5,772 bases of DNA, taken from assembly GCA_016934605.1 (NCBI GenBank), contig JAFGSO010000412.1, positions 1 to 5,772 on the forward strand, given 5' to 3'. Both the position numbers and the translations under genes were made by a program. Positions 1-5,772 of the stretch are shown here, piece after piece (within the stretch, counting starts at the first letter, position 1; the number at the start of each line of letters is the position of its first letter). The notes under the pieces were generated by a model. It made no database searches. It saw nothing but the letters and a program-made list of their open reading frames with translations, and was not told where the DNA came from. Origin of the DNA: Calditrichota bacterium (GTDB lineage: Bacteria > Calditrichota > Calditrichia > RBG-13-44-9).

Positions 1-125
1 CAGAACCAGCTTCAAATCAAGGTACATTAGTGAATTGTTCGTTATTGACTTATATCAAAAAATTTCGGAGCTAAGGCAATAATCATAATTTTTTATTTTT
101 TTAACCCTAAACCATATTTTCTGTA
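1..125. other. AT-rich left-edge region upstream of selB, no supported gene
   Basis: This stretch is AT-rich and has T runs around 89-102. Two plus-strand frames are open from the left edge, to stops at 72-74 and at 80-82, so the tail of an upstream gene could end here, but about 25 codons is too short to recognise. On the minus strand an ATG at 27-25 stays open to the edge (MYLDLKLVL), so a divergent gene start is also possible. I could not place a convincing promoter. No Shine-Dalgarno-like purine run precedes the selB ATG. The T runs are not preceded by a GC-rich stem, so I do not call a terminator. Confidence 0.4.
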
Positions 126-2054
126 ATGAGCCATTCGGAAAGACAATATGTAATCGGCATGGCAGGTCACATTGACCATGGCAAAACGGTTCTGGTCAAA
201 GCTCTGACCGGCATCGATACGGATCGGCTGAAAGAAGAGAAAAAAAGAGGGATAACCATTGACCTGGGATTTGCACACCTCACTCAGAATTCAACAATCA
301 TTGATGTACCGGGTCATGAAAAACTGATAAAGAACATGGTTGCCGGTGTAACGACAATTGATCTGGTGTTGTTTGTTATCGCCGCTGATGACGGTATTAT
401 GCCTCAAACGAGGGAACATCTTGATATTTTGAATCTTCTCGGGATCAGCAGGGGTATCTTTGTGATCACCAAAATTGACCTGGTGGATGATGAATGGGGG
501 GATCTGGTAGAAGAAGAGGTCCGGAACCTGATTAAAAACACCGGAATGTCAGGAGCACCGGTTATCCGGGTTTCAGGTGTTACCGGTGAGGGTATTGAAG
601 AACTGCGTGGTACTATTCTTGAAATGATGAGCGGGATCGCCGTGCGATCTGATGATGGTATCTTCCGGCTGCCAATAGATCGGGTTTTTGTGAAAGCAGG
701 TTTTGGAAGCATTGTCACCGGAAGCGTCATTTCCGGAACTTTGGAGATCGGGCAAACCGTTGAAATTCTGCCTGAGAAATTACGTTCACGGGTGAGAGGC
801 TTGCAGAGCCATGATACAGACGTGGAAAAAGTAGCGGCAGGATACCGCGCAGCAATTAACCTTACCGGCCTGGATAAAAACCAGCTGCAACGCGGTCAGG
901 TGGTCACTCTTCCCGGATATTATGAAGCGGTAAATCTTTTCTATGCCCGGATTTCGGTATTACCGGAGTCTCCAGTCGTTCTGAAAAACCGGATGCGGAT
1001 CCGTGTACATCTTCACACGACGGAGGTTATCGGGCGGATCGTATTCCTGGATAGGCGCGAACTGAGCGCCGGAGAAACCGATTTTGCCCAGGTATGGCTG
1101 GATAACAGCGTTTATGCCTCTTTTCGTGACAGATTTATCATCAGGCAATTTTCGCCGCAGAATACACTGGGAGGCGGGATTGTTCTGGAAACGAACCCAC
1201 CTCGATTTCGAAAAAAGAATTCTGATGCCGTAATAGATTCGCTGAAAGGTCTCGAAAGCGATTCCCAGAAAGACCGAATACTGTCCGCATTTTCGCTTGT
1301 GGATCTGCATGCACTTTCTGAAAAAACATTACAGATAAAAACCGGCCTGTCTATTGAAATACTTAAAAATCAATTGGATGAATTAAGCACTCAGAATTTA
1401 ATTGTGAGTTTTTCGGTGGGACAGGAGAAATTTTATTACTCCCGGCAACAACTGGATAAGGTGAAGCAAGTCATACGGAAGGAGCTGAAAAAATACCATC
1501 AACTTTATCCGGGCCGGAAGGGAATGCCGGTACCGGAAATCCTGAGCAATCTGGAAAAATACTTTTCGCAGGATGTAGTAACACATGCTATTTCCAGCGG
1601 AATGAAGACCGGTCAATTTCAGATAACAGAAGATGCCGCTGCATTGCCCGATTTTAAAGTTCAGTTCAGCCGGAAAGATGAAACTGTTCTGATCAGAATA
1701 GAAGAAATACTGCTGGAAGATCGATTTCAGCCACCTCTTTTTGGCGATTTAGCTGCTTCTCTCGGAATTCCTGAGAAGGAGCTGCGTGAATATCTGGGCA
1801 TTTTGAAAAAGGATAAAAAAATTGTTTCAGTCGAAGAAAAAATGTTTTTCCACTCGGATGCTATCCGCGATGTTGTCAGCCTGATAAAAGAGTATTTTCG
1901 CGATCATGAGGAAATGAGAATAGCCGATTTCAGGAGTATGCTGGGAACTACCCGAAAATATGCCGTACCTTTATTGGTATATCTGGATAATCAAAATTTT
2001 ACGCGGCGTGAAGGAGATATTCGAAAAGCCGGAAGTTCTCTGATACATCAGTAG
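126..2054 (+). CDS. selB: Selenocysteine-specific translation elongation factor SelB
   Basis: SelB is a cytoplasmic GTPase that delivers selenocysteinyl-tRNA(Sec) to the ribosome at UGA codons followed by a SECIS hairpin. The 642-residue protein is close to the usual bacterial length (about 610-640). The GTPase domain has all its boxes: GHIDHGKT at 14-21, RGITIDLGF at 41-49, DVPGH at 60-64, TKID at 115-118 and VSGVTGEG at 149-156. The beta-barrel domain II follows (FRLPIDRVF at 180-188, RVRGLQSH at 222-229, RGQVV at 256-260), then domain III to about residue 358. The rest is winged-helix repeats. The last one carries the RNA-binding signature GTTRKYAVPLLVYLD (607-621) and TRREGDIR (626-633), which separates SelB from EF-Tu. 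The ATG at 126 leaves 13 residues before the first GTPase box, normal for the family; the next in-frame ATG (residue 12) would leave almost none. No Shine-Dalgarno is visible. selA, selC and selD are not in the window. Confidence 0.96.
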   Translation: MSHSERQYVIGMAGHIDHGKTVLVKALTGIDTDRLKEEKKRGITIDLGFAHLTQNSTIIDVPGHEKLIKNMVAGVTTIDLVLFVIAADDGIMPQTREHLDILNLLGISRGIFVITKIDLVDDEWGDLVEEEVRNLIKNTGMSGAPVIRVSGVTGEGIEELRGTILEMMSGIAVRSDDGIFRLPIDRVFVKAGFGSIVTGSVISGTLEIGQTVEILPEKLRSRVRGLQSHDTDVEKVAAGYRAAINLTGLDKNQLQRGQVVTLPGYYEAVNLFYARISVLPESPVVLKNRMRIRVHLHTTEVIGRIVFLDRRELSAGETDFAQVWLDNSVYASFRDRFIIRQFSPQNTLGGGIVLETNPPRFRKKNSDAVIDSLKGLESDSQKDRILSAFSLVDLHALSEKTLQIKTGLSIEILKNQLDELSTQNLIVSFSVGQEKFYYSRQQLDKVKQVIRKELKKYHQLYPGRKGMPVPEILSNLEKYFSQDVVTHAISSGMKTGQFQITEDAAALPDFKVQFSRKDETVLIRIEEILLEDRFQPPLFGDLAASLGIPEKELREYLGILKKDKKIVSVEEKMFFHSDAIRDVVSLIKEYFRDHEEMRIADFRSMLGTTRKYAVPLLVYLDNQNFTRREGDIRKAGSSLIHQ

Positions 2055-2061
2055 ATATCCG

Positions 2062-2088
2062 CTATAAGAGGAATTTTTATAGTTTTTT
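2062..2088 (+). terminator. Candidate intrinsic terminator of selB
   Basis: Eight bases after the selB stop, 2062-2070 can pair with 2074-2082 as a 9-bp stem (two G-U pairs, only one G-C pair) closed by a three-base GAA loop. It is followed at once by six T residues (2083-2088). The G-U pairs exist only in plus-strand RNA, and the minus-strand copy has no T run, so it would act for selB and not for dxs. The stem is AT-rich and therefore weak. The site lies partly inside the last codons of dxs, so both genes share this short convergent junction. Confidence 0.42.
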
Positions 2089-4005
2089 CCAATCAATGCC
2101 GGATTCTCTTTGTTCCGCTGTGAGATATACCTGCATGATTTTATGAATCCACTCTGCAATTTTATCAAAAGACAGCTCCATGTTTTCGAGGAGAATATCT
2201 CTCTTTCCATGCTCAATAAACCGGTCCGGAATTCCCCGTATATGAAGTTGAGGTTTCTGAATCGCCTCATGTTCTTGTAGAAATCTGGCTATTTTTGAAC
2301 CGAAACCACCTTCCGTGCTGTTCTCTTCCAGGGTGAATAAAATGGTGTGATCCTCTATAACCTTCTTCAGCAGAGTTTCATCCATTGGTTTTACGAAACG
2401 GCAGTTAACGATAGTGGGATATATTCCCTGTTTGTGAAGTATCGGAAGTGCTTTCAGACATTCTTCGTTTAGCGATCCGGTGACCAGAACAGCAGCATTT
2501 TCTCCCTGTTCCAGGATCGTCCAGCTGCCGGGCAAAATCTCTTCGAACGGTTCGTTATCGTCTAATATATCCGGAGTAACTGCCCTGGGATACCGGATGG
2601 CAAAAGGAAGGCGGTCCTGAAGCAGGGCAGAATATAGCATATTTTTTAATTCGGATCCGTTCCGGGGCGCGGCAACAACCAGATTCGGAACGATATTCAA
2701 ATAAGAAAGGTCAAAACTTCCATGGTGGGTGGGACCATCTTCTCCCACCAGTCCTCCACGATCCAGTGCAAAGATCACCGGAAGTTTCTGCAAGGCCACA
2801 TCGTGAATAATCTGATCGTAGGCACGCTGTAAAAAAGTTGAATAGATTGTGACTACCGGCCGGTATCCTGCTGCAGCCATACCTGCGGCAAAGGTAACCG
2901 CGTGTTCCTCTGCAATACCTACATCAAAAAATCGATCCGGAAATTCATCACGGAACTCATTTAATCCGGTTCCGTCACACATAGCGGCCGTAATAGCACA
3001 CAGTTTTTTTTCCTGTCGGGCCAGACGGACCATGGTTTTTCCAAAAACTTCGGTGTAGGATAGAACCGCCGGTTCCTGTGGTGAATTATCCGGTTGCGGG
3101 GCGAGAGGTTTTATACCGTGATACTTTTCCGGATTTTTTTCAGCATCAGCATATCCTTTACCTTTTTTAGTCAGAACATGCAGAAGCATGGGACCGGGCA
3201 GATTTTTAATTCTCTGAAGGAATGGAATCAGTTCGTTCAGATCGTGACCGTTTACCGGTCCAAAATACCGGAATCCCAGAACTTCAAAAAACATTCCGGG
3301 CAGAATCAATGCTTTGATGCCACTCTGTGTTCTCCGGGCGAGGGAACGGATCTTTTCGGTGATGGGTGGAATTTTACCGGTAAGATCCCACACTTCGTTC
3401 TTGATTTTATGATACAGTGGATTGGTGATAATTTCATTCAGATAATAAGCAATGGCACCTACATTGGGCGAAATGGACATATTATTATCATTTAGTATCA
3501 CCAGCATGTTTCTGCCAGCCTGACCGGCATTATTCAGTCCTTCGTATGCCATACCTCCGGTCAGGGATCCGTCCCCGATCACCGTTATCACATGAAAATC
3601 CTCCCCCTTCAAGTCCCTGGCCGTACATATTCCCAGCGCTGCTGAGATGGAAGTGCTGGCATGACCGCCCCCGAAAACGTCATATATGCTTTCACTGCGT
3701 TTTAAAAAACCGCTGATGCCTTTGTATTGCCTGATTTTTTTCAGGGCTTCGCATCTTCCGGTCAATATTTTGTGCACATATGCCTGGTGACCTACATCCC
3801 AGATAATCCGGTCATCCGGGGCATCAAATGCATAATGAAGTGCTACGGTAAGCTCTACAACGCCGAGGCTTGAAGCAAAGTGACCGCCCACAGCCGGAAT
3901 CACCTGCAGCAGATAATCCCTGATCTCCCGGCAGAGCTGTGGTAAATCATTCCTGTCCAGGGCTTTCAGATCAGCAGGTGATCGGATACCCTCCAGAATT
4001 TTCAT
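2077..4005 (-). CDS. dxs: 1-deoxy-D-xylulose-5-phosphate synthase (DXS)
   Basis: DXS condenses pyruvate and glyceraldehyde 3-phosphate into 1-deoxy-D-xylulose 5-phosphate with loss of CO2, the first and flux-controlling step of the MEP isoprenoid pathway. The product also feeds thiamine and pyridoxal synthesis. It is cytosolic and uses thiamine diphosphate and Mg2+. At 642 residues it is slightly longer than the E. coli enzyme (620). Visible signatures, in order: GGHFASSLGVVEL with H42; DVGHQAYVHK with H73; GGGH at 112-115; the cofactor motif GDGSLTGG (144-151) ending in LNDNNMSIS (171-179); DVGIAEEHAVTFAAG with the cofactor-activating glutamate E366; YSTFLQRAYDQ with R394; GEDGPTHHG with D423 and H427; and RYPR with R474. 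These match E. coli E370, R398, D427, H431 and R478. The transketolase C-terminal domain covers about 500-620. The ATG is supported by AGAGGAA seven bases upstream. The gene lies 117 bp after queG, so it may have its own promoter or be read through from ispH-queG. It converges on selB. Confidence 0.97.
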   Translation of the reverse strand: MKILEGIRSPADLKALDRNDLPQLCREIRDYLLQVIPAVGGHFASSLGVVELTVALHYAFDAPDDRIIWDVGHQAYVHKILTGRCEALKKIRQYKGISGFLKRSESIYDVFGGGHASTSISAALGICTARDLKGEDFHVITVIGDGSLTGGMAYEGLNNAGQAGRNMLVILNDNNMSISPNVGAIAYYLNEIITNPLYHKIKNEVWDLTGKIPPITEKIRSLARRTQSGIKALILPGMFFEVLGFRYFGPVNGHDLNELIPFLQRIKNLPGPMLLHVLTKKGKGYADAEKNPEKYHGIKPLAPQPDNSPQEPAVLSYTEVFGKTMVRLARQEKKLCAITAAMCDGTGLNEFRDEFPDRFFDVGIAEEHAVTFAAGMAAAGYRPVVTIYSTFLQRAYDQIIHDVALQKLPVIFALDRGGLVGEDGPTHHGSFDLSYLNIVPNLVVAAPRNGSELKNMLYSALLQDRLPFAIRYPRAVTPDILDDNEPFEEILPGSWTILEQGENAAVLVTGSLNEECLKALPILHKQGIYPTIVNCRFVKPMDETLLKKVIEDHTILFTLEENSTEGGFGSKIARFLQEHEAIQKPQLHIRGIPDRFIEHGKRDILLENMELSFDKIAEWIHKIMQVYLTAEQRESGIDWKKL

Positions 4006-4012
4006 GACTGTA

Positions 4013-4019
4013 TTCCTCT
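4013..4019 (-). promoter_or_regulatory. Shine-Dalgarno of dxs
   Basis: On the minus strand AGAGGAA ends seven bases before the dxs ATG at 4005. It is the only clear ribosome binding site in the window, since selB has none and queG is coupled to ispH by overlap. It fixes the dxs start, and the protein N-terminus (MKILEGIRSP) fits the family. Confidence 0.75.
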
Positions 4020-4020
4020 G

Positions 4021-4044
4021 TTTCAGTGAAGATCTTCACTAAAA
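4021..4044 (-). promoter_or_regulatory. Hairpin or operator-like palindrome in the dxs leader
   Basis: A perfect 16-bp palindrome, AGTGAAGATCTTCACT, occupies 4025-4040. In dxs-sense RNA the pairing extends to 10 bp (4044-4035 with 4030-4021), with one U-G wobble and a GAUC loop. The hairpin ends only one base upstream of the Shine-Dalgarno at 4013-4019 and is preceded by a T run. No T run follows it in either direction, so it does not look like a terminator. It could be a repressor operator, since perfect dyads of this size often bind dimeric regulators, or a structured 5' leader affecting translation or mRNA stability. The sequence does not decide between these, and I do not recognise the dyad as a known regulator site. 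Confidence 0.5.
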
Positions 4045-4144
4045 AATAATTGTGCAAAAAATAGGACATCAATTGCTGAAAGTAAAATATTTTATGAAAA
4101 TAATTTCACTACATTCCGTCTCCTAATTTTTCGCCCTCAGTGAA
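4025..4144. repeat. Cluster of four AGTGAA/TTCACT half-sites around the queG-dxs gap
   Basis: The word AGTGAA occurs at 4025-4030 and 4139-4144 on the plus strand, and its complement TTCACT at 4035-4040 and 4105-4110. The 4139-4144 copy lies in the last codons of queG; the others are in the 117-bp intergenic gap. The outer pair (4104-4110 with 4139-4145) forms a 7-bp inverted repeat around the queG stop, and the inner pair is the perfect palindrome before dxs. Elsewhere in the window I found the word only at 29-34 and 3691-3696. The gap also holds the AT palindrome TAAAATATTTTA (4083-4094). I could not assign a -35/-10 pair with confidence. Confidence 0.45.
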
Positions 4145-5076
4145 AGATTCCCCAGAGCAATTTCCAGGGTTTGCCGGAAACGTTCGTAACCGCTCCTTCT
4201 CACCGCTGTACCGGCAAACATTTTTTCATATTCTTCACGGGTTAACCTGGTGAGACGCTTCAGATTTAATTTCTGGCCACTGAAACGATTCTTGAATGCC
4301 ACTTCACCAGATTCAGTGGCAAAGCGTCGGTTCCAGGGACATACCATCTGGCAGATATCACAACCGAATATATAGTTACCCAGTTTTTGCTGATAATCGG
4401 GATGAATATCTCCGTGATGCTCTATTGTGAGATAAGAAATACATTTCCGGGCATCGAGTTGAGCAGGGGCGGTGAGTGCATTGGCGGGACAGGCCTTCAA
4501 GCAACGCGTACAGGACCCGCAATATTCAGCGCTGAAAGGTTCATCCGGTGGCAGGGGCAGGTTCAACAACAATCCTCCCAGAAAAAAATAGGAGCCTTCC
4601 CCTTTAATAATTAAAGTGCTGTTTTTAGCGATCCAGCCTAATCCGGCCCGGACGGCCAGAGGTTTCTCCATAATCGGAAAAGAGTCCACAAATACTCTGC
4701 CCCGGGTCGCCGGTTCCCTCTCGGCGATCCATTCCAGCAAATTCTTTAATTTTTTCCTTAGAATTTTGTGATAATCCCTGCCCCGTGCATAAATGGAAAT
4801 GGTCCCTAGTTCAGGAGAGTAAATCATCTTTTCTTTTTTCCGGAAATAATTCAGGGCTACCATCACCACGGATTGAGCTTCCGGGAAAAAGGCTGCCGGA
4901 TTGGATCTCTGAATTGCAGTATCAGCCAGCCATTTCATGCTGCCGTGACGGTTTTCATCGATAAATTTGTTGAGATCGGCACTGGAAGAATCCATTAAAT
5001 CTGCACCTGTGATCCCCACTGCATCAAATCCCAGCTGCAATGCACGATTTTTAGTATCCTGTGCAAGATTTTTCAT
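4123..5076 (-). CDS. queG: Epoxyqueuosine reductase QueG (short form without C-terminal repeat domain)
   Basis: QueG is the cytoplasmic, cobalamin- and iron-sulfur-dependent enzyme that reduces epoxyqueuosine to queuosine at the wobble position (34) of tRNAs for Tyr, His, Asn and Asp, the last step of queuosine synthesis. Residues 1-175 are the cobalamin-binding part, with YARGRDYHKILRKKL at 96-110 and VDSFPIMEKPLAVRAGLGWI at 130-149; D131 matches the catalytic aspartate of the family. The ferredoxin-like part has two [4Fe-4S] motifs: CGSCTRCLKACP (C186, C189, C192, C196) and CDICQMVCP (C239, C242, C246), with an eighth cysteine at C212. At 317 residues it lacks the HEAT-like C-terminal extension of the roughly 380-residue E. 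coli and Bacillus proteins; all catalytic parts are present, so this is a natural short form, not a truncation. The ATG at 5076 overlaps the ispH stop as ATGA and has no strong Shine-Dalgarno, which suggests translational coupling. The stop is TAG. Confidence 0.95.
   Translation of the reverse strand: MKNLAQDTKNRALQLGFDAVGITGADLMDSSSADLNKFIDENRHGSMKWLADTAIQRSNPAAFFPEAQSVVMVALNYFRKKEKMIYSPELGTISIYARGRDYHKILRKKLKNLLEWIAEREPATRGRVFVDSFPIMEKPLAVRAGLGWIAKNSTLIIKGEGSYFFLGGLLLNLPLPPDEPFSAEYCGSCTRCLKACPANALTAPAQLDARKCISYLTIEHHGDIHPDYQQKLGNYIFGCDICQMVCPWNRRFATESGEVAFKNRFSGQKLNLKRLTRLTREEYEKMFAGTAVRRSGYERFRQTLEIALGNLSLRAKN
5073..5076 (-). other. ATGA stop-start overlap of ispH and queG
   Basis: On the minus strand the four bases ATGA contain both the queG start (ATG, 5076-5074) and the ispH stop (TGA, 5075-5073). 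The bases just upstream have no good Shine-Dalgarno, so queG is probably translated by ribosomes finishing ispH. This shows that the two genes share one message. Confidence 0.8.
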
Positions 5077-5772
5077 GAACGAATCGGTCTTTTTACTGAA
5101 GAAACAGATGAATTGAATTTTACTTCAAGAATTTTCTTCACCTGCTCGATAAGTCGCGGTGGAGTGGAAGTTCCGCCCGTAATTCCAACGGTGTCCTGAA
5201 ATTTGAACCAGTTAAAATCCAGTTCCTCCGGTTTCTCAATCCGGTAAGTCTGCTTTTGCTCTCTGAGGGCATTTTTATACAATACACCGGTGTTGGAACT
5301 GTTTTTCCCTCCAACAACCAGCACAATATCGCATTCTCTGATGAATTCTACAAACTCAGCCTCACGGTTTATGATATATTTGCAGATAGTATTCTTGCTC
5401 TCAAATGCGTGGCCTTTTTTCCTGATTTTTTCAATAATTTTGGTGTGAGTTTCCGGATGTGCGGTTGTCTGAGCCATAACGAACAACTTTTTACCACTAG
5501 GAATAGTGTCAACCTCTTCCGGTGTTTCGATAACCAGTGTCTTGTTTTCACAATATCCGTTGATGCCGATGATTTCCGGATGCCCTTTTTTCCCGACCAG
5601 TATCACCAGGTAACCTTTTTCGAAATAAGATCGGGCCAGTAGCTGAGATCGTCTGACAATGGGACATGTCCCGTCTATGACAGACAGGTTTTGCTCCTGA
5701 AGTATTCGATAGGTTTCGGGTGGTTCTCCGTGAGCTCTTATCAATATTTTTTCACCAGAACTGTTGTATTTA
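5073..5772 (-). CDS. ispH: 4-hydroxy-3-methylbut-2-enyl diphosphate reductase IspH (LytB), N-terminus beyond the window
   Basis: IspH reduces HMBPP to isopentenyl and dimethylallyl diphosphate, the last step of the MEP pathway, with a [4Fe-4S] cluster held by three cysteines. The 232 visible residues cover the part from about E. coli residue 61 to the end. Numbered from the window edge they show RAHGEPP with H14 (E. coli H74), DGTCPIV with cluster cysteine C36 (C96), GKKGHPE with H64 and catalytic E66 (H124, E126), QTT at 101-103 (T167), TIC with cluster cysteine C130 (C197), KNSSN at 156-160 (S225, N227) and TGGTSTP with S202 (S269). The first cluster cysteine (C12 region) and the start lie outside. 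The frame stays open to 5771 (KYNSSGEKI before LIRAHG), so the TTG at 5744 is not the start. About 60 residues are missing. The RAHGEPPETY form is typical of FCB-group relatives. It is the upstream partner of queG. Confidence 0.95.
   Translation of the reverse strand, partial: KYNSSGEKILIRAHGEPPETYRILQEQNLSVIDGTCPIVRRSQLLARSYFEKGYLVILVGKKGHPEIIGINGYCENKTLVIETPEEVDTIPSGKKLFVMAQTTAHPETHTKIIEKIRKKGHAFESKNTICKYIINREAEFVEFIRECDIVLVVGGKNSSNTGVLYKNALREQKQTYRIEKPEELDFNWFKFQDTVGITGGTSTPPRLIEQVKKILEVKFNSSVSSVKRPIRS

Noticed and set aside
1..27. Divergent minus-strand gene starting at the ATG at 27-25.
   Set aside because: Only nine codons are visible, with no Shine-Dalgarno and no recognisable motif. 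It remains possible but is unsupported.
61..110. Terminator from the T runs upstream of selB.
   Set aside because: No stable stem precedes the T runs; the only pairing is a few A-T bases.
404..730. Minus-strand open frame of 108 codons inside selB.
   Set aside because: It is low-complexity and rich in S, R, I and P, as expected from the reverse of a GTPase coding frame. It has no support as a gene.
3094..3495. Plus-strand open frame of 133 codons inside dxs.
   Set aside because: It is antisense to conserved DXS sequence, its product shows no family resemblance, and it has no start signal. It is a shadow frame.
4006..4122. Thiamine diphosphate riboswitch before dxs, since DXS uses this cofactor.
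   Set aside because: The region is AT-rich, lacks the conserved CUGAGA core, and has the wrong stem arrangement.
5073..5075. The ispH TGA read as selenocysteine, given selB nearby.
   Set aside because: IspH is already full length at this point, the frame after TGA soon reaches a stop and is out of phase with queG, and TGA is part of an ordinary stop-start overlap.
5256..5642. Plus-strand open frame of 128 codons inside ispH.
   Set aside because: It is antisense to conserved IspH motifs and shows no recognisable protein features of its own.
5073..5744. ispH starting at the TTG at 5744.
   Set aside because: The frame stays open upstream to the window edge, and the residues before RAHG fit an internal part of IspH. 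The first cluster cysteine must lie further upstream, so the gene is partial.

Overview
The window holds four ordinary, intact-looking housekeeping genes and no mobile element, CRISPR array, tRNA or rRNA that I can see. From left to right they are selB (+ strand), then dxs, queG and the 3' part of ispH (all - strand). Read in its own direction, the minus-strand block runs ispH -> queG -> dxs. ispH enters from beyond the right edge. Its stop overlaps the queG start in an ATGA, and dxs follows after a 117-bp AT-rich gap. selB and dxs converge with only 22 bp between their stop codons.

Organism: a bacterium of moderate GC (roughly 45%, judged by eye) that makes isoprenoids by the MEP (non-mevalonate) pathway, modifies tRNA with queuososine-type chemistry (queuosine), and uses selenocysteine. 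The IspH sequence (RAHGEPP and DGTCP motifs) and the short QueG without a C-terminal repeat domain resemble proteins of the FCB group in the broad sense (Bacteroidota, Calditrichota, Marinimicrobia and relatives). A selB gene makes a typical Bacteroidota less likely. This placement is an impression from remembered family features, not a search result.

Region by region: 1-125 is AT-rich with no convincing gene. 126-2054 is SelB, with a complete GTPase domain and the C-terminal winged-helix domain that recognises the SECIS hairpin. 2062-2088 is a weak candidate terminator for selB that overlaps the end of dxs. 2077-4005 is DXS with its thiamine-diphosphate and catalytic residues in place. 4006-4122 is the dxs leader, with a good Shine-Dalgarno, a hairpin just upstream of it, and an unusual cluster of the six-base word AGTGAA/TTCACT. 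4123-5076 is QueG and 5073-5772 is partial IspH.

How they work together: DXS and IspH are the first and last enzymes of the MEP pathway. IspH and QueG are both iron-sulfur enzymes, probably made from one message and translationally coupled. SelB serves a separate process, selenocysteine insertion, and its partners (selA, selC, selD) are not in this window. I found no previously undescribed system. The two signals most worth a second look are the dxs leader with its four mutually complementary half-sites, and a roughly four- to five-fold excess of the tetranucleotide CCGG across the window.
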